From Biomphalaria glabrata (lineage: Eukaryota; Mollusca; Gastropoda; Planorbidae): a DNA stretch of 64,000 nucleotides. Each line of letters opens with the position of its first letter. Position 1 is the first letter of the stretch. The stretch spans positions 18,380,590 to 18,444,589 of the forward strand of contig NC_074716.1 of the NCBI RefSeq assembly GCF_947242115.1, read 5' to 3'. Below are positions 11,600 to 22,870 of this stretch, in pieces. The notes under the pieces were generated by a model. The model had not been told where the DNA came from and searched no databases. It saw only the letters and a list, made by a program, of their open reading frames with translations. The translations under genes and the position numbers were made by a program.

Positions 11600-12976
11600 G
11601 CTTATATCAACTCTGTCTAGTAAAAGGTTTGTACACTTTATTTCCAGGGTAACCAACGTCGGATCTTTTTTGTTTTTGTTTATTTCTATGACTTTAATTC
11701 TGCGTTTCAAACTAGGTCATGCGATATTTATTTTTTGGTGCATTTATTTGTTTTGTATTCAGTCGTACAAAAAGTCTCTCACGCTCTCACGACAAGTAAC
11801 ATGCTACTTCAGAAATTGTTCATAGTTTATTTGATTGTCCTATTTTTTCGGCTGTAGACATCATGGTTATTGTTCTCTGTTGTAGACACATGTACAAACA
11901 CATGTATTATACATATTCTCACATGCCAAACGATGGAACAGGGATTCTTCCGAAGGCAGCCGTCTCCAGTTTTCTTAGAAGCCTGGAAGCCAAAGAAATC
12001 CCTGGAAAACTATCCTAAACATTTTTGTTGGTGCGTTTACTAGTTGACAAATCAGCGTGAATCTTAATTGTTTTAATGGTGTTATGTCCAACTCCATATA
12101 CTTAAAACTGGCCTTGTTATTCAAACAATGTTCCTGGACATCACTCAGTCATGACGTCATCACGCGGAAGAGGCGTGTGTTCGGCGCCATTGTATACACG
12201 TCCAAAGGAACCTTATTAATCTGACCGTTTTCCACATCGCCATCGGAGAAACCTCCACAAGTTGGCAGAAATGCACTGGCTTCCAGATGTTAACCTGTCA
12301 TCAAACCAAGATTGAAGCCAAACAGCATTGCAGTGAGAGCATGAGGAATTTAGTGGACTAGATATAAGCAGATTATGAATACAAGCATGTCTGGGTCAAG
12401 TTGAAATTTAACTCTTTCATTGCGGTACGTAAGGCACCTCTTAACCGGTATGACATGTAATACTACTTACTAAATATTGTTTTTAATTATATTCCTCTTA
12501 TATGCATTTTAAATAGATTTTTTAGTATTAAAAAAATAGAAAAAAAAGGGTTTTTTTTTTGTAATGTAGTATGACAGAAATGACTTAACGTAGTACTACA
12601 ATTATTATTATTATTATTACTATTTTCTATTTTTTTGACAAATTAAATTAAATCTAAATTAAATTGTTTGCATTATGTGTTAAAATTATGGTAAATAGTC
12701 TTCTCACTTACTAAATTGTCACCCGTGTTTGTTACTATTAATAGTTAAAACCTGTAAAAATCGTGTATTATTTGTATAAAAATACTGCTTGCATTGTTAA
12801 TTAAAAATTTTTTTTTTTCACTTTCAGAAAGTATTCGTTGCATCTGAACTAAAATGATGTCGGATTTTCAATATCTTTTCTAGTTTACGAGATCTAAACA
12901 TGACGGACGGATGGACTGACAGACAGACCACAAAATCTAATAGCGGCCATTCCCCTGTCGGGGTCGCTAAAAATAT
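11600..12976 (+). mobile_element. non-autonomous dispersed element, two recognisable ends
   Basis: The left end has the words 'tatatcaactctgtct' and 'tttgtacactttatt'; related sequence recurs at 53010-53120. The right end (about 12890-12976) has 'gacggacggatgg', 'acagacagaccacaaaat' and 'aatagcggc', then a hairpin of CCCC and GGGG around TGTC, followed by TCGCTAA. A hairpin just before CTRR is the hallmark of Helitron 3' ends, but other short elements can look alike. No transposase or Rep/helicase coding sequence is seen. The middle (11940-12400) is unlike the ends. Whether both ends belong to one insertion is inferred. Confidence 0.4.
12152..12190. promoter_or_regulatory. candidate promoter elements (CRE-like, ETS-like, GGCGCCAT)
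   Basis: A locally GC-rich patch contains a perfect TGACGTCA palindrome at 12152-12159, a GCGGAAG ETS-like core at 12164-12170 and GGCGCCAT at about 12183-12190. Such motifs cluster at animal housekeeping promoters. It lies about 770 bp upstream of the gene D start, which would fit a first non-coding exon here, but no transcript evidence is available and it falls inside the possible dispersed element. Confidence 0.25.
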
Positions 12977-13978
12977 AAAAAAGTACTTACTAGACGAAGT
13001 TCTCTCATAGTTTTAAAAATAAAAACATGTATTTGAATTCATTTGGGAACAAAATAATTATATATTGTCTTTTGGAGTTTAACAATTTCTTATCAATTTT
13101 ATTTATTTACATTTAATTATAATTCTGAAGTTTTAAATAATCACATACACTTACAAACATTTGAACCCAAATACTTGCATTGGTAAACCAACAATAACAC
13201 GTTTTTGTTTAGAATGTACACAATTTAAAAACTTACTGGTTTAACACAAAAATCTCTTCTCTCGCTTTTCCCCAAGTGGATGCGACTTGGAACTAAATAC
13301 CTAGACTCGTAGACACCAAGAACCCAAACACTTGCATTGATAAATATCGAATAGTTTCTCGTAATGATTTATAGGCTTTCAGTTTCTATTCCTAAGAAAG
13401 AGGGAGGAAGCGATGGCGGCCTAGGACCACAACAAAGATAGCCTCAATATGGTTGCCATTGATTGGCAGAAGTGTAACAATGAAATTGACCAAACTTGTA
13501 TTAACAAGTTTTCAATAATTTATAACTTTATCGAATGCAACCGCGGCAACAGGTGTGATAGAGAATTCCACGGACTGCATGAATGAGGCGCCATTATTGG
13601 TGTATATTATTGTGTATATAGTGTCGTAAAAAACGATTGCAAGTGTGGCACCTCCTAGATAGCCTAATACATTCAATAATACAATGAATACAAGCAGACG
13701 ATCAAATGAAAAGCAGGAAGTGATGGCAAGCTCAAGGAACTGTGGGAGAACATTTAATAGACATTGTCTGTGAGAGTACTCGAACAGTTGACAAGCAGAC
13801 ACAATAAGAAACACTAATCATAATAGAGGAAAACCATAAGTTATTGCCAGGCTCTAAGTAATAGAAAGAATATGTCTTCAAGAAAAATAATGAAGATATA
13901 CAAAGAAAGTAAAATGTTTTTTTTCAGAAGAAGTTGTAAAAGTTTGACTTCGTGTTGGCCATTCTATGACGATGAAGA
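12977..13978. other. intergenic, no gene recognised
   Basis: AT-rich. An open frame at 13512-13814 (minus) is hydrophobic, but no neighbouring exon, start context or known motif supports it. Confidence 0.35.
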
Positions 13979-15952
13979 CAGGGCCGGCGTTAGGCATAAG
14001 CAAACTAGGCAGCCGTATAGGGCCTCCGATTGATAGGCGCTTCCCACAGGACTAAAAACATCTGGAAACTTGTATCAGATCTCAACCATAAATATATACG
14101 TGTACTAGCCGAGCTCTGAGTTTCTCCTATGGCTCCGGGTTTATTGACAATGTACATATCTACTTCACAATGTACATATCTACTTGACAATGTACATATC
14201 TACTTGACAATGTACATATCTACTTGACAATGTACATATCTACTTGACAATGTACATATCTACTGGACAATGTACATATCTACTTGACAATGTACATATC
14301 TACTGGACAATGTACATATCTACTTGACAATGTACATATCTACTTGACAATGTACATATCTACTTGACAATGTACATATCTACTTGACAATGTACATATC
14401 TACTTGACAATGTACATATCTACTGGACAATGTACATATCTACTGGACAATGTACATATCTACTTCACAATGTACATATCTACTTGACAATGTACATATC
14501 TACTTCACAATGTACATATCTACTGGACAATGTACATATCTACTTCACAATGTACATATCTACTTGACAATGTACATATCTACTTCACAATGTACATATC
14601 TACTTGACAATGTACATATCTACTTCACAATGTACATATCTACTGGACAATGTACATATCTACTTGACAATGTACATATCTACTTGACAATGTACATATC
14701 TACTGGACAATGTACATATCTACTTCACAATGTACATATCTACTGGACAATGTACATATCTACTTGACAATGTACATATCTACTTCACAATGTACATATC
14801 TACTGGACAATGTACATATCTACTGGACAATGTACATATCTACTGGACAATGTACATATCTACTTCACAATGTACATATCTACTTGACAATGTACATATC
14901 TACTTGACAATGTACATATCTACTTGACAATGTACATATCTACTTGACAATGTACATATCTACTTGACAATGTACATATCTACTTCACAATGTACATATC
15001 TACTGGACAATGTACATATCTACTGGACAATGTACATATCTACTTCACAATGTACATATCTACTTCACAATGTACATATCTACTTCACAATGTACATATC
15101 TACTTGACAATGTACATATCTACTTGACAATGTACATATCTACTGGACAATGTACATATCTACTTGACAATGTACATATCTACTTGACAATGTACATATC
15201 TACTTGACAATGTACATATCTACTTGACAATGTACATATCTACTTGACAATGTACATATCTACTTCACAATGTACATATCTACTTGACAATGTACATATC
15301 TACTTCACAATGTACATATCTACTTGACAATGTACATATCTACTTGACAATGTACATATCTACTTGACAATGTACATATCTACTTGACAATGTACATATC
15401 TACTTGACAATGTACATATCTACTTCACAATGTACATATCTACTGGACAATGTACATATCTACTTGACAATGTACATATCTACTTGACAATGTACATATC
15501 TACTTGACAATGTACATATCTACTTGACAATGTACATATCTACTTCACAATGTACATATCTACTTGACAATGTACATATCTACTTCACAATGTACATATC
15601 TACTTGACAATGTACATATCTACTTGACAATGTACATATCTACTTCACAATGTACATATCTACTTGACAATGTACATATCTACTTCACAATGTACATATC
15701 TACTTGACAATGTACATATCTACTTCACAATGTACATATCTACTTGACAATGTACATATCTACTTGACAATGTACATATCTACTTGACAATGTACATATC
15801 TACTTGTTATACTACTTATGTTAGACAGAAGATCCTTGTTTTTTTTAAGGAATAGCATAATCTTATTTGTTCGATATTTATTTTGCGAATTGATTTAGGG
15901 GGCCACCAGTTTCACTTTATCCAGGGCCTACACTTACCTATGTCCGGCCCTG
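13979..15952. mobile_element. hAT-type MITE containing the 20-bp satellite
   Basis: The left end starts CAGGGCCGGCGTTAGGCATA and the right end reads, on the opposite strand, CAGGGCCGGACATAGGTAAG, giving imperfect terminal inverted repeats of a type common in hAT-derived MITEs. The interior is almost entirely the 20-bp satellite at 14145-15806. Flanks share only the hexamer 'tgaaga', so a target duplication is not clear. The satellite has evidently expanded inside this element. Confidence 0.55.
14145..15806. repeat. 20-bp satellite, about 83 copies
   Basis: The unit is 'tacttgacaatgtacatatc'. It repeats with exactly 20-bp spacing over about 1.66 kb with no insertion or deletion visible. Only two positions vary, giving three unit types: tacttgacaa, tacttcacaa and tactggacaa. 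Each unit contains the palindrome ATGTACAT. Because 20 is not a multiple of 3, several frames stay open for 60-bp cycles; these are by-products and not genes. Confidence 0.97.
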
Positions 15953-16395
15953 GTGAAGAAGTTGTAAATCCATGTCCAAAATATCCAAAATGTTTTAAAA
16001 GTACTGAAAAAAAGATAAATGAAATCCCTGTTTCAAGGCTGACAAGACACATTGAGGAACTTTCTTATGAATTACTTGAGCAACTGAAAGACCGTGTCAA
16101 TGCAAGGTCTTTCTTTCCATTTTTCTAAGACGAATCTGTTGACATATGACATGTTGCCCAGTAAAGAGAATATGATCTTTAGTATCTTTGAAGACATTTT
16201 TGTCGTTGAGTCAGTTTCATGGAAAAACCAGATAGTCAGACATAGAGATGGAGCATCGTCAATGACTGGTAGAGTTGCTGGAACTGAAACTTTGCTCGAA
16301 AGGATTTTAGATCGTCCTCTTCTGAACTATAATTGCCTTACACACCAAGCGTCTCTGTGCGGAAAAACTTTGAATTGGCAGAGAAAGTTATAATT
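15953..16395 (+). mobile_element. degenerate hAT transposase relic
   Basis: Two interrupted frames resemble ZBED5/SCAND3-type hAT transposases. First there is an IPVSRLTRHIEELS segment with LKDRVNARSFF and a DES triad after a stop. Then comes DGASSMTGRVAG followed by NYNCLTHQASL, matching the 'TDG..SM.G...G' and 'C..H...L' signatures of that family. Several frame breaks are present, so it is a fossil. It abuts the right end of the satellite-bearing MITE. Confidence 0.65.
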
Positions 16396-16455
16396 TACCC
16401 TTTACCTTTACTTATCCCTTAGTGTGTTGGACCGTTGGGGCGCTAAGCAAGACCA
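16390..16455 (+). mobile_element. SINE 3' tail fragment
   Basis: The words 'acctttacttatccctt', 'ttggaccgttggggcgct' and 'aagcaagacc' correspond to the 3' end of the SINE at 39569-39880 ('acctatcctttgatctgctgg', 'acagttggggcactaca'). Only the tail is present. Confidence 0.4.
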
Positions 16456-16621
16456 AGAAAGTTAGAATATCAGTTGTCAAATGTGGGAATAAAATTAGAG
16501 CAAGAGAATTGAATAGAAGAGAATTCAGAGAATATTGTGAACTGTTACGTCAAAGTGCCTTGGATTTCTAGAGAACAAGATCTCAGAAAATGGTGAACAT
16601 TGAACTTTGAACTATTGTGTG

Positions 16622-16852
16622 CATCTAGATCAGAAAGAACATCTAGATCCGAAAGAACATCTAGACCAGAAAGAATATCTAGACCAGAAAGAATATCTAG
16701 AACAGAAAGAACATCTAGAACAGAAAGAACATCTAGAACAGAAAGAACATCTAGAACAGAAAGAACATTTAGACCAGAAAGAACATCTAGACCAGAAAGA
16801 ACATCTAGAACAGAAAGAACATCTAGAACAGAAAGAACATCTAGACCAGAAA
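16622..16852. repeat. 18-bp minisatellite, about 13 copies
   Basis: The unit is 'gaaagaacatctagacca' with acc/aac variation. The 18-bp period keeps frames open on both strands (for example HLEQKE/HLDQKE), which explains the long ORFs here. I see no evidence of a gene. Confidence 0.93.
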
Positions 16853-16939
16853 GGTGAGCAACTCAGGAGAGAGCTCGTTTGTGTGATGAGAAATGGATGT
16901 TTGACTTTTTCCTTGACGTTCCTTAGACTACAATATGAA

Positions 16940-17030
16940 TACAAATACCAGCAAGAGTACAAACACAAGTACAAATACCAGCAAGAGTACAAACACAAGT
17001 ACAAATACCAGCAAGAGTACAAACACAAGT
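16940..17030. repeat. 30-bp tandem repeat, 3 copies
   Basis: Three near-perfect units containing 'acaaataccagcaagagtac' and 'aaacacaagt'. It lies close to the 18-bp array, and the two are joined by one open frame only because both unit lengths are multiples of three. Confidence 0.9.
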
Positions 17031-17454
17031 AGAAAGCAAAGTCCAAGGTCTCATTAGGTTTATCTTGTCTGTATGTGAAATTATTATTTTAGATTTTAAA
17101 CTGCTAATATTGTTATGTATTATTCTTAGTAGGCCTAAATTAATGAAAAAAAAAATCAATACTACCTTATGAATGTCAATAAAGTAAGTAAAGTTACTCT
17201 TTTTTTTTGGCGTGTGTGAAATCCCTTTCTCTATAGGTGCTGCCTCACTATTTTCTATAGGCATATACAAAATGATTATGCAAAGAAAGTATAACTGTTA
17301 TATATGTTCAAATGACCAAAACTTTAACGAAATTAAAATCTGGTTTAAAGTTTCCCACGTTTATATTTGAATTTGAGATGAACACTTTGGTGCAAGGGAA
17401 ACCAAATGTTGCCTGCTCCTGCGCCACGATCAGTAATGGCACACAAACATGGTC
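17031..17454. other. intergenic, nothing recognised
   Basis: AT-rich spacer between the 30-bp repeat and the LINE copy. No feature seen. Confidence 0.4.
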
Positions 17455-18180
17455 TTCTTATCTTATATAATACAGACGTTACTTCAAAAAAGAAGATAAT
17501 TACGTCCTACGCGTCATGCATTTAGTCATGCATATTAACCAATGACTTAAATTCTGCCAAGTCACTGGTTTTCCTGGCTAGCTCATGCAACCCATTCCAT
17601 GCTCTAATAGCACTAGGGAAGAAGGAGTATTTGTACAAATTTGTCTTAGCATATGTGACGAGGAATGTGCCTTTATCTTTGTGTCTTTCAGAGTATTTTA
17701 TTAAATTTTGTTTTTGTATTTGAAGATTATGGTTCAGTGTTTTATGTATAATTGCTACTTTACTTTAGAGTCTTCTGTCCTGAAGGCTTTCTAAATTTAG
17801 TGATTTTACTAAAGGTGTTACTCTGATTAAGTGTGAATATTCGTTTGTTATGAATCTCACTGCTCTATTTTGTGTCTGTTCCAGTTTCTTAATGTTATCT
17901 TGGGTTGAGGGGTCCCAAACGGAGCATGCATATTCTATTATTGGCCTAACCAAGGTTAAATAACATTTTAGTTTTATGTTCTTATTTGATTTATAGAAAT
18001 TTCTTTTAATAAATCCTAATGCTTTGTTTGATTTTTTTATAGTTTCATCAATATGTGGATTCCATGACAGTTTTTCATTTATTATAACACCTAGGTATTT
18101 TGCGTTTTTAGTCTGTGTTACTGGTTTGCCATGAATAAGATAAGTGGAATTAATTTGTTTTAGTTTTTTTGATACTCTCA
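17455..18180 (-). mobile_element. CR1/Jockey-group LINE, 5'-truncated copy 1
   Basis: The minus strand encodes the C-terminal part of a reverse transcriptase protein: YLGVIINEKLSWNPHI, then LTLVRPIIEYACSVWDP, then LEQTQNRAVRFI. This is the thumb/C-terminal region of CR1/Jockey-type enzymes. It is near-identical to copy 2 at 36256-36975. Compared with copy 2 an AAA codon has become TAA at about 17765-17767, ending the frame early. The 3' end carries the family tail with 'gaagtaacgtctgtattata' and ATAAG units. The catalytic YxDD region is absent, so it cannot move on its own. Confidence 0.88.
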
Positions 18181-18294
18181 TTGGTCCAACCAATGGCCAG
18201 TTGAAAAGATGATCACGTGTTTCAAATTGGATTGCTAAGAAGAAAAAAAAATGATTTGGAGCATCATTATATGTAGGATGGCCATTAACAGGAA

Positions 18295-18618
18295 GCTCCA
18301 TCAGAAAGATGTCAAATAAGTAAGCTGCCCCATAAATAGATGTCTTATAAGTAAGATTCCCCATACAGAGATGTCTCATAAGTAAGCTGCCCCATACAGA
18401 GATGTCATAAGTAAGATTCCCCATACAGAGATGTCATAAGTAAGATTCCCCATAAATAGATGTCTCATAAGTAAGATGCCCCATACACAGATGCCCCATT
18501 AAGAGTTGTCTTATAATTAAGATGCCCCATAAATAGATTTCTCATAAGTAATATGCCCCATAAATAGATGTCAAGTAAGATGCCCCATAAATAGATGTCT
18601 CATAAGTAAGATGTCTCA
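18295..18618. repeat. degenerate 28-31-bp tandem array
   Basis: About eleven units built from 'gatgtctcataagtaag' and 'ccccataaata', with variable length and substitutions, suggesting an older array than its neighbours. It abuts the 5' side of the LINE copy and fuses into its open frame by chance. Confidence 0.85.
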
Positions 18619-19038
18619 TAAAATAAAATAAATAAAAAAAAAACCCACTGTTTTTACAACAACACAAATAATAAAATAATTCAATATTTTAAGACCTGCT
18701 CATTTATTTGTCACCCAGCAAGCAAGTAGAATAGAAAATAAAATAAATTCATGTGAAACGTTCAGTGTGTTGTTGAGTTCCACAACTTTGTGTTCACTCT
18801 AGATCACATTGCTCGAATGAAACACTTCAAAGAATGCTGACAATGCTTACGGGAAAAAGAAATGAGGTAAACATCTTTCTATAGACCCGTAGGCCTATAA
18901 CAATATAAATAAACTACACAATACATCACAGTTAAAAAATTAAAGCTCTTCATAGTCTATAAAGGTCAATGAATTCAAATATCTACCAACAAAGCACTGA
19001 CCGCCTCTTCGGCAAGTTAAACAAAGCTTGTCAATAAA
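18619..19038. other. intergenic, nothing recognised
   Basis: AT-rich spacer with no reading frame or repeat that I can support. Confidence 0.4.
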
Positions 19039-19040
19039 TA

Positions 19041-19118
<78 letters not shown>
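19039..19118. repeat. compound (AC)n(AT)n microsatellite
   Basis: About 13 AC dinucleotides run directly into about 27 AT dinucleotides. The perfect AT run is self-complementary and could form a cruciform. Confidence 0.98.
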
Positions 19119-19123
<5 letters not shown>

Positions 19124-19496
19124 TATATAGAAGTAACCTATTCTTAAAAGAAATATGATCGTCTGCTGCAAGCACTTGTCCGAACATAAAAATATAATAG
19201 CTCCTTTCTATGAATACATGTCCTTTGACTCCCCATCCCAACCTAAACATATAGTTATATCATGGTTTTATCAACATCAGATGTAGCTTCAAGTTTGGAT
19301 TGGCGAGAAAACATTGAACCCCTACGAAGTAAAAGGAATATCAACAAGTCAACATTCGTTTCAATCACTCAGCAGTGGAACAAATTCCAAAAACATTGAT
19401 ACAAGTTTGTTTTTTTAAAGAAATGGCAAAAATTACAATAATATTGTATTTACAAAATAACTTGTTTAACGCCACCCAAAGAAGATCAAGTTTGAG

Positions 19497-20579
19497 AAGA
19501 TGTATTACATGAGACAAACACAGTGTATTACATGAGCAGACACAGTGTATTACATGAGACAGACACAGTGTATTACATGAGACATACACAATGTATTACA
19601 TGAGACAGACACAGTGTATTACATGAGACATACACAGTGTATTACATGAGACAAACACAATGTATTACATGAGACAGACACAGTGTATTACATGAGACAA
19701 ACACAGTGTATTACATGAGACAGACACAGTGTATTACATGAGACAGACACAGTGTATTACATGAGACAAACACAATGTATTACATGAGACAAACACAATG
19801 TATTTCATGAGACAAACACAGTGTATTACATGAGACAGACACAGTGTATTACATGAGACAAACACAATGTATTACATGAGACAAACACAATGTATTACTT
19901 GAGACAGACACAGTGTATTACATGAGACAGACACAGTGTATTACATGAGACAAACACAATGTATTACATGAGACAAACACAGTGTATTACATGAGACAAA
20001 CACAATGTATTACATGAGACAGACACAGTGTATTACATGAGACAAACACAATGTATTACATGAGACAGACACAGTGTATTACATGAGACAGACACAGTGT
20101 ATTACATGAGACAAACACAATGTATTTCATGAGACAAACACAGTGTATTACATGAGACAGACACAGTGTATTACATGAGACAAACACAATGTATTACATG
20201 AGACAAATACAATGTATTACTTGAGACAGACACAGTGTATTACATGAGACAGACACAGTGTATTACATGAGACAAACACAATGTATTACATGAGACAAAC
20301 ACAGTGTATTACATGAGACAAACACAATGTATTACATGAGACAGACACAGTGTATTACATGAGACAAACACAATGTATTACATGAGACAGACACAGTGTA
20401 TTACATGAGACAGACACAGTGTATTACATGAGACAAACACAATGTATTACATGAGACAAACACAGTGTATTACATGAGACAAACACAGTGTATTACATGA
20501 GACAGACACAGTGTATTACATGAGACAAACACAATGTATTACATGAGACAAACACAATGTATTACATGAGACAAACACA
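19497..20579. repeat. 23-bp satellite, about 47 copies, with higher-order repeat
   Basis: The unit is built on 'gtattacatgagacagac' plus 'acaca', with two common variable sites (acagac/acaaac and cagtg/caatg). Rare variants recur at a fixed distance: 'tatttcatg' at 19801 and 20123, and 'tattacttgag' at 19893 and 20215. Both are 322 bp apart, which is 14 units. A block of 14 units was therefore duplicated as a whole. Confidence 0.96.
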
Positions 20580-20683
20580 AAGAAACTGAAGACCCGGTAT
20601 TCCAAAACTAAAGTTTTCTATGTTCTACAATTCAACAGATGGCAAGGTCTGAAAAGGAACTTTGACGTAATTTTAATGTGATC

Positions 20684-21072
20684 AGTAATACACACATCAG
20701 TAATACACACATCAGTAATACACACATAAGTAATACACACATCAGTAATACACACATAAGTAATACACACATCAGTAATACACACATAAGTAATACACAC
20801 ATCAGTAATACACACATAAGTAATACACACATCAGTAATACACACATCAGTAATACACACATCAGTAATACACACATCAGTAATACACACATAAGTAATA
20901 CACACATAAGTAATACACACATCAGTAATACACACATAAGTAATACACACATAAGTAATACACACATCAGTAATACACACATCAGTAATACACACATCAA
21001 TAATACACACATCAGTAATACACACATCAGTAATACACACATAAGTAATACACACATAAGTAATACACACAA
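20684..21072. repeat. 15-bp minisatellite, about 26 copies
   Basis: The unit is 'cagtaatacacacat' with a single frequent c/a variant (acatcag or acataag). The 15-bp length leaves three frames open (ISNTH and CVLLM repeats on the two strands). These are not genes. Confidence 0.96.
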
Positions 21073-21659
21073 GAAATACATCAAGTCTATTAAATATAGA
21101 AATAAATAAATCCAGTTTTCTAAATAATAATACCTAAAAATAAACCAAGACTTCTCTAGACGTTTTTGGCATGTAGCCTAGTACACATCTTAAGGGTTTA
21201 TCCAGTATATATGTAAGAAGGCCATTTTTTTCTTCATTCATAATTCAGTGTTATTAAATTATAATTATTAAATTAGAAATGGGGTAAACTAAAAATAAAA
21301 TTCTTGTAAATATATCTTAGATTTACTATGTATAGATATTAGATGTGTGTGTATGTACGTGTGACTAACGATTTCACATTAAGAAACATACATCTCTCAT
21401 TTAGAACTTAAATAGTATATAGAAACACTGAATAGTTAAACAACTAAAAAATGATTGACTTAAGATAATACAATGAACTTACTATTAAAATTAGAAGACT
21501 AGACTATAACAATGTGTAAATAAATTCTAACTAAAAAAACAACAACAAAAAAACAGCAGCGTTTCATTCACAGAATAGGGTCCGCAAAACGTCTGCAGAA
21601 AAAATGGTCTACAATTAAAAGACAGTTAATCTGATCGGATAACTTGAATAATCACCTGG
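21073..21659. other. intergenic, nothing recognised
   Basis: AT-rich spacer with no supported feature. Confidence 0.4.
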
Positions 21660-22062
21660 TCCATCACTACTGTTTAATATGTCTATTAAACGACCTCAAT
21701 CGAAAATCTGAAGACATTCTTAACTTGAATATACCCGACTGGGTGTGAAACCCTTTTGGAATATCTACAACTGAACGAGCTTTTTCATTTCAAGGCTATC
21801 ACAAAATCCGCATTACGGGTTATTGTAAAGAAGTTTGAGCCGTACTTACAGTTTTAAAATGCCATGAACCTCATTCAAGTCATTTTTTTTTAAATATTTT
21901 AAACAAAAGTTATAATCTCAATAAACACTCCATTTAAAATAGAAAAAGATTTGTTACTTATATAATATGAATTTATGTAGATTTTTCAATTAGGGGTCCG
22001 TGGGCAGGTTTTGACTATTTAAATGTGTCCCACGGGTTAAAAAAGTTTGAGAACCTCTGATC
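21660..22062 (+). mobile_element. hAT element, degenerate 3' end
   Basis: The right boundary ends in 'gggttaaaaaagtttgagaa' then 'cctctga', the usual look of a hAT terminus seen from inside. The preceding sequence has broken frames with a WV.NPF stretch, as near the C-terminus of ZBED-like hAT transposases. No left end is seen. Low-copy decay makes this tentative. Confidence 0.35.
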
Positions 22063-22075
22063 TAGAAGAGCCGAA

Positions 22076-22300
22076 AGCTGACATGATTAGGTCATATTGT
22101 TAGACATGAATCCTTTTCAATAATCTTACTTCAAGGTACGGTGGAGGAAGCACGAAGAAGGGGTCGTGAAAAGGTCACCTAAACGAATGGACAGACCTCC
22201 TGCTAGGAACTGCTGCTGATGGGGAAAAGTGGAGGGCTTTGGTTACGCGAACTGTCACAGCTCCACTACGACGCAAGTCCAGAGGTAAATGATGGTGATG
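22076..22300 (+). mobile_element. LINE 3' fragment, RTE/Jockey-like endonuclease-reverse-transcriptase tail
   Basis: The plus strand reads a broken LTWLGHIVRHES segment followed by LQGTVEEARRRGREKVT, then a W/LL...GEKWRALV segment. This is the well-known C-terminal 'LGH..R......GRRRGR' region of endonuclease-reverse transcriptase LINEs. It ends in a 'gatggtgatgg' tail. At least two frame changes are present; it is an old insertion. Confidence 0.7.
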
Positions 22301-22384
22301 GTTTAATAAGGTGTAATACATCTCATTTAAAACTCATTTGCTACTTTTAAGTACTGTGAATGGAAACAATTTTCGCAATATCCA

Positions 22385-22475
22385 ATTCTGTTTTACACAA
22401 GCGGCTTACAGGTAAACCATCTATATTTAATTCTGTTTAACACAAGCGGCTTACAGGTAAACCATCTATATTTAA
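22385..22475. repeat. 45-bp tandem duplication
   Basis: Two near-identical 45-bp units containing 'acacaagcggcttacaggta' lie head to tail, with one base difference in the 'ctgtttta/ctgtttaa' part. Confidence 0.9.
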
Positions 22476-22870
22476 TGATTAGTCATTTTTCCGAATCCGA
22501 GAAAAAAAAAAGTATAGGTGTATCCTTTCGGTTGATAGAAGTTTATCATTTTGTCTAGTTATATAAGTATAGTATATGGTTGGAAAAGAGGTTACAGACA
22601 ATAAGCATAGGAAAACAAAAGTATCGTAGAGTAAAAGCCATTAACTGAGGTTACATGTTTGTCTTGTGTGAAGGAGAGAATAAAAAGCTAAAAGTACATT
22701 TTATGGATGAATTTCTCTCATAGTCAACATGCGGATCCATTATATTATACATCTGCAAAAAAAAATCTGTATTTCCAATACATCGAAGAGAGAAGTTATA
22801 CAAATGAAGTGAAATAATTTTCTATTGAAACATGTTCAAGAATATTTCAGAGAGTTATCTGCAGCAAAGT
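22476..22870. other. 3' flank of gene A
   Basis: AT-rich, no coding signal. It is presumably the 3' UTR and flank of gene A on the minus strand. I see no clear AATAAA on that strand close to the stop. Confidence 0.35.

Noticed and set aside
13512-13814. 100-codon hydrophobic frame on the minus strand
   Set aside because: No recognisable family, no neighbouring exon and no start context; a frame of this length is expected by chance.
14450-15207. Open frames reading MYISTSQCTYLL-type repeats
   Set aside because: A by-product of the 20-bp satellite cycling through three frames every 60 bp.
14145-15806. CRISPR-like array
   Set aside because: Units are directly adjacent with no unique spacers, and the DNA is animal nuclear; it is a satellite.
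16600-17046. 138-141-codon frames on both strands
   Set aside because: Two minisatellites with 18- and 30-bp units; no homology or gene structure.
17765-18424. 219-codon minus-strand frame as one host gene
   Set aside because: Its first part is a degenerate tandem repeat and its last part is the LINE reverse-transcriptase C-terminus; the joint is chance.
20618-21109. Long open frames of 143-150 codons on both strands
   Set aside because: They are the 15-bp minisatellite read in several frames; the unit length is a multiple of three and no sequence outside the array supports coding.
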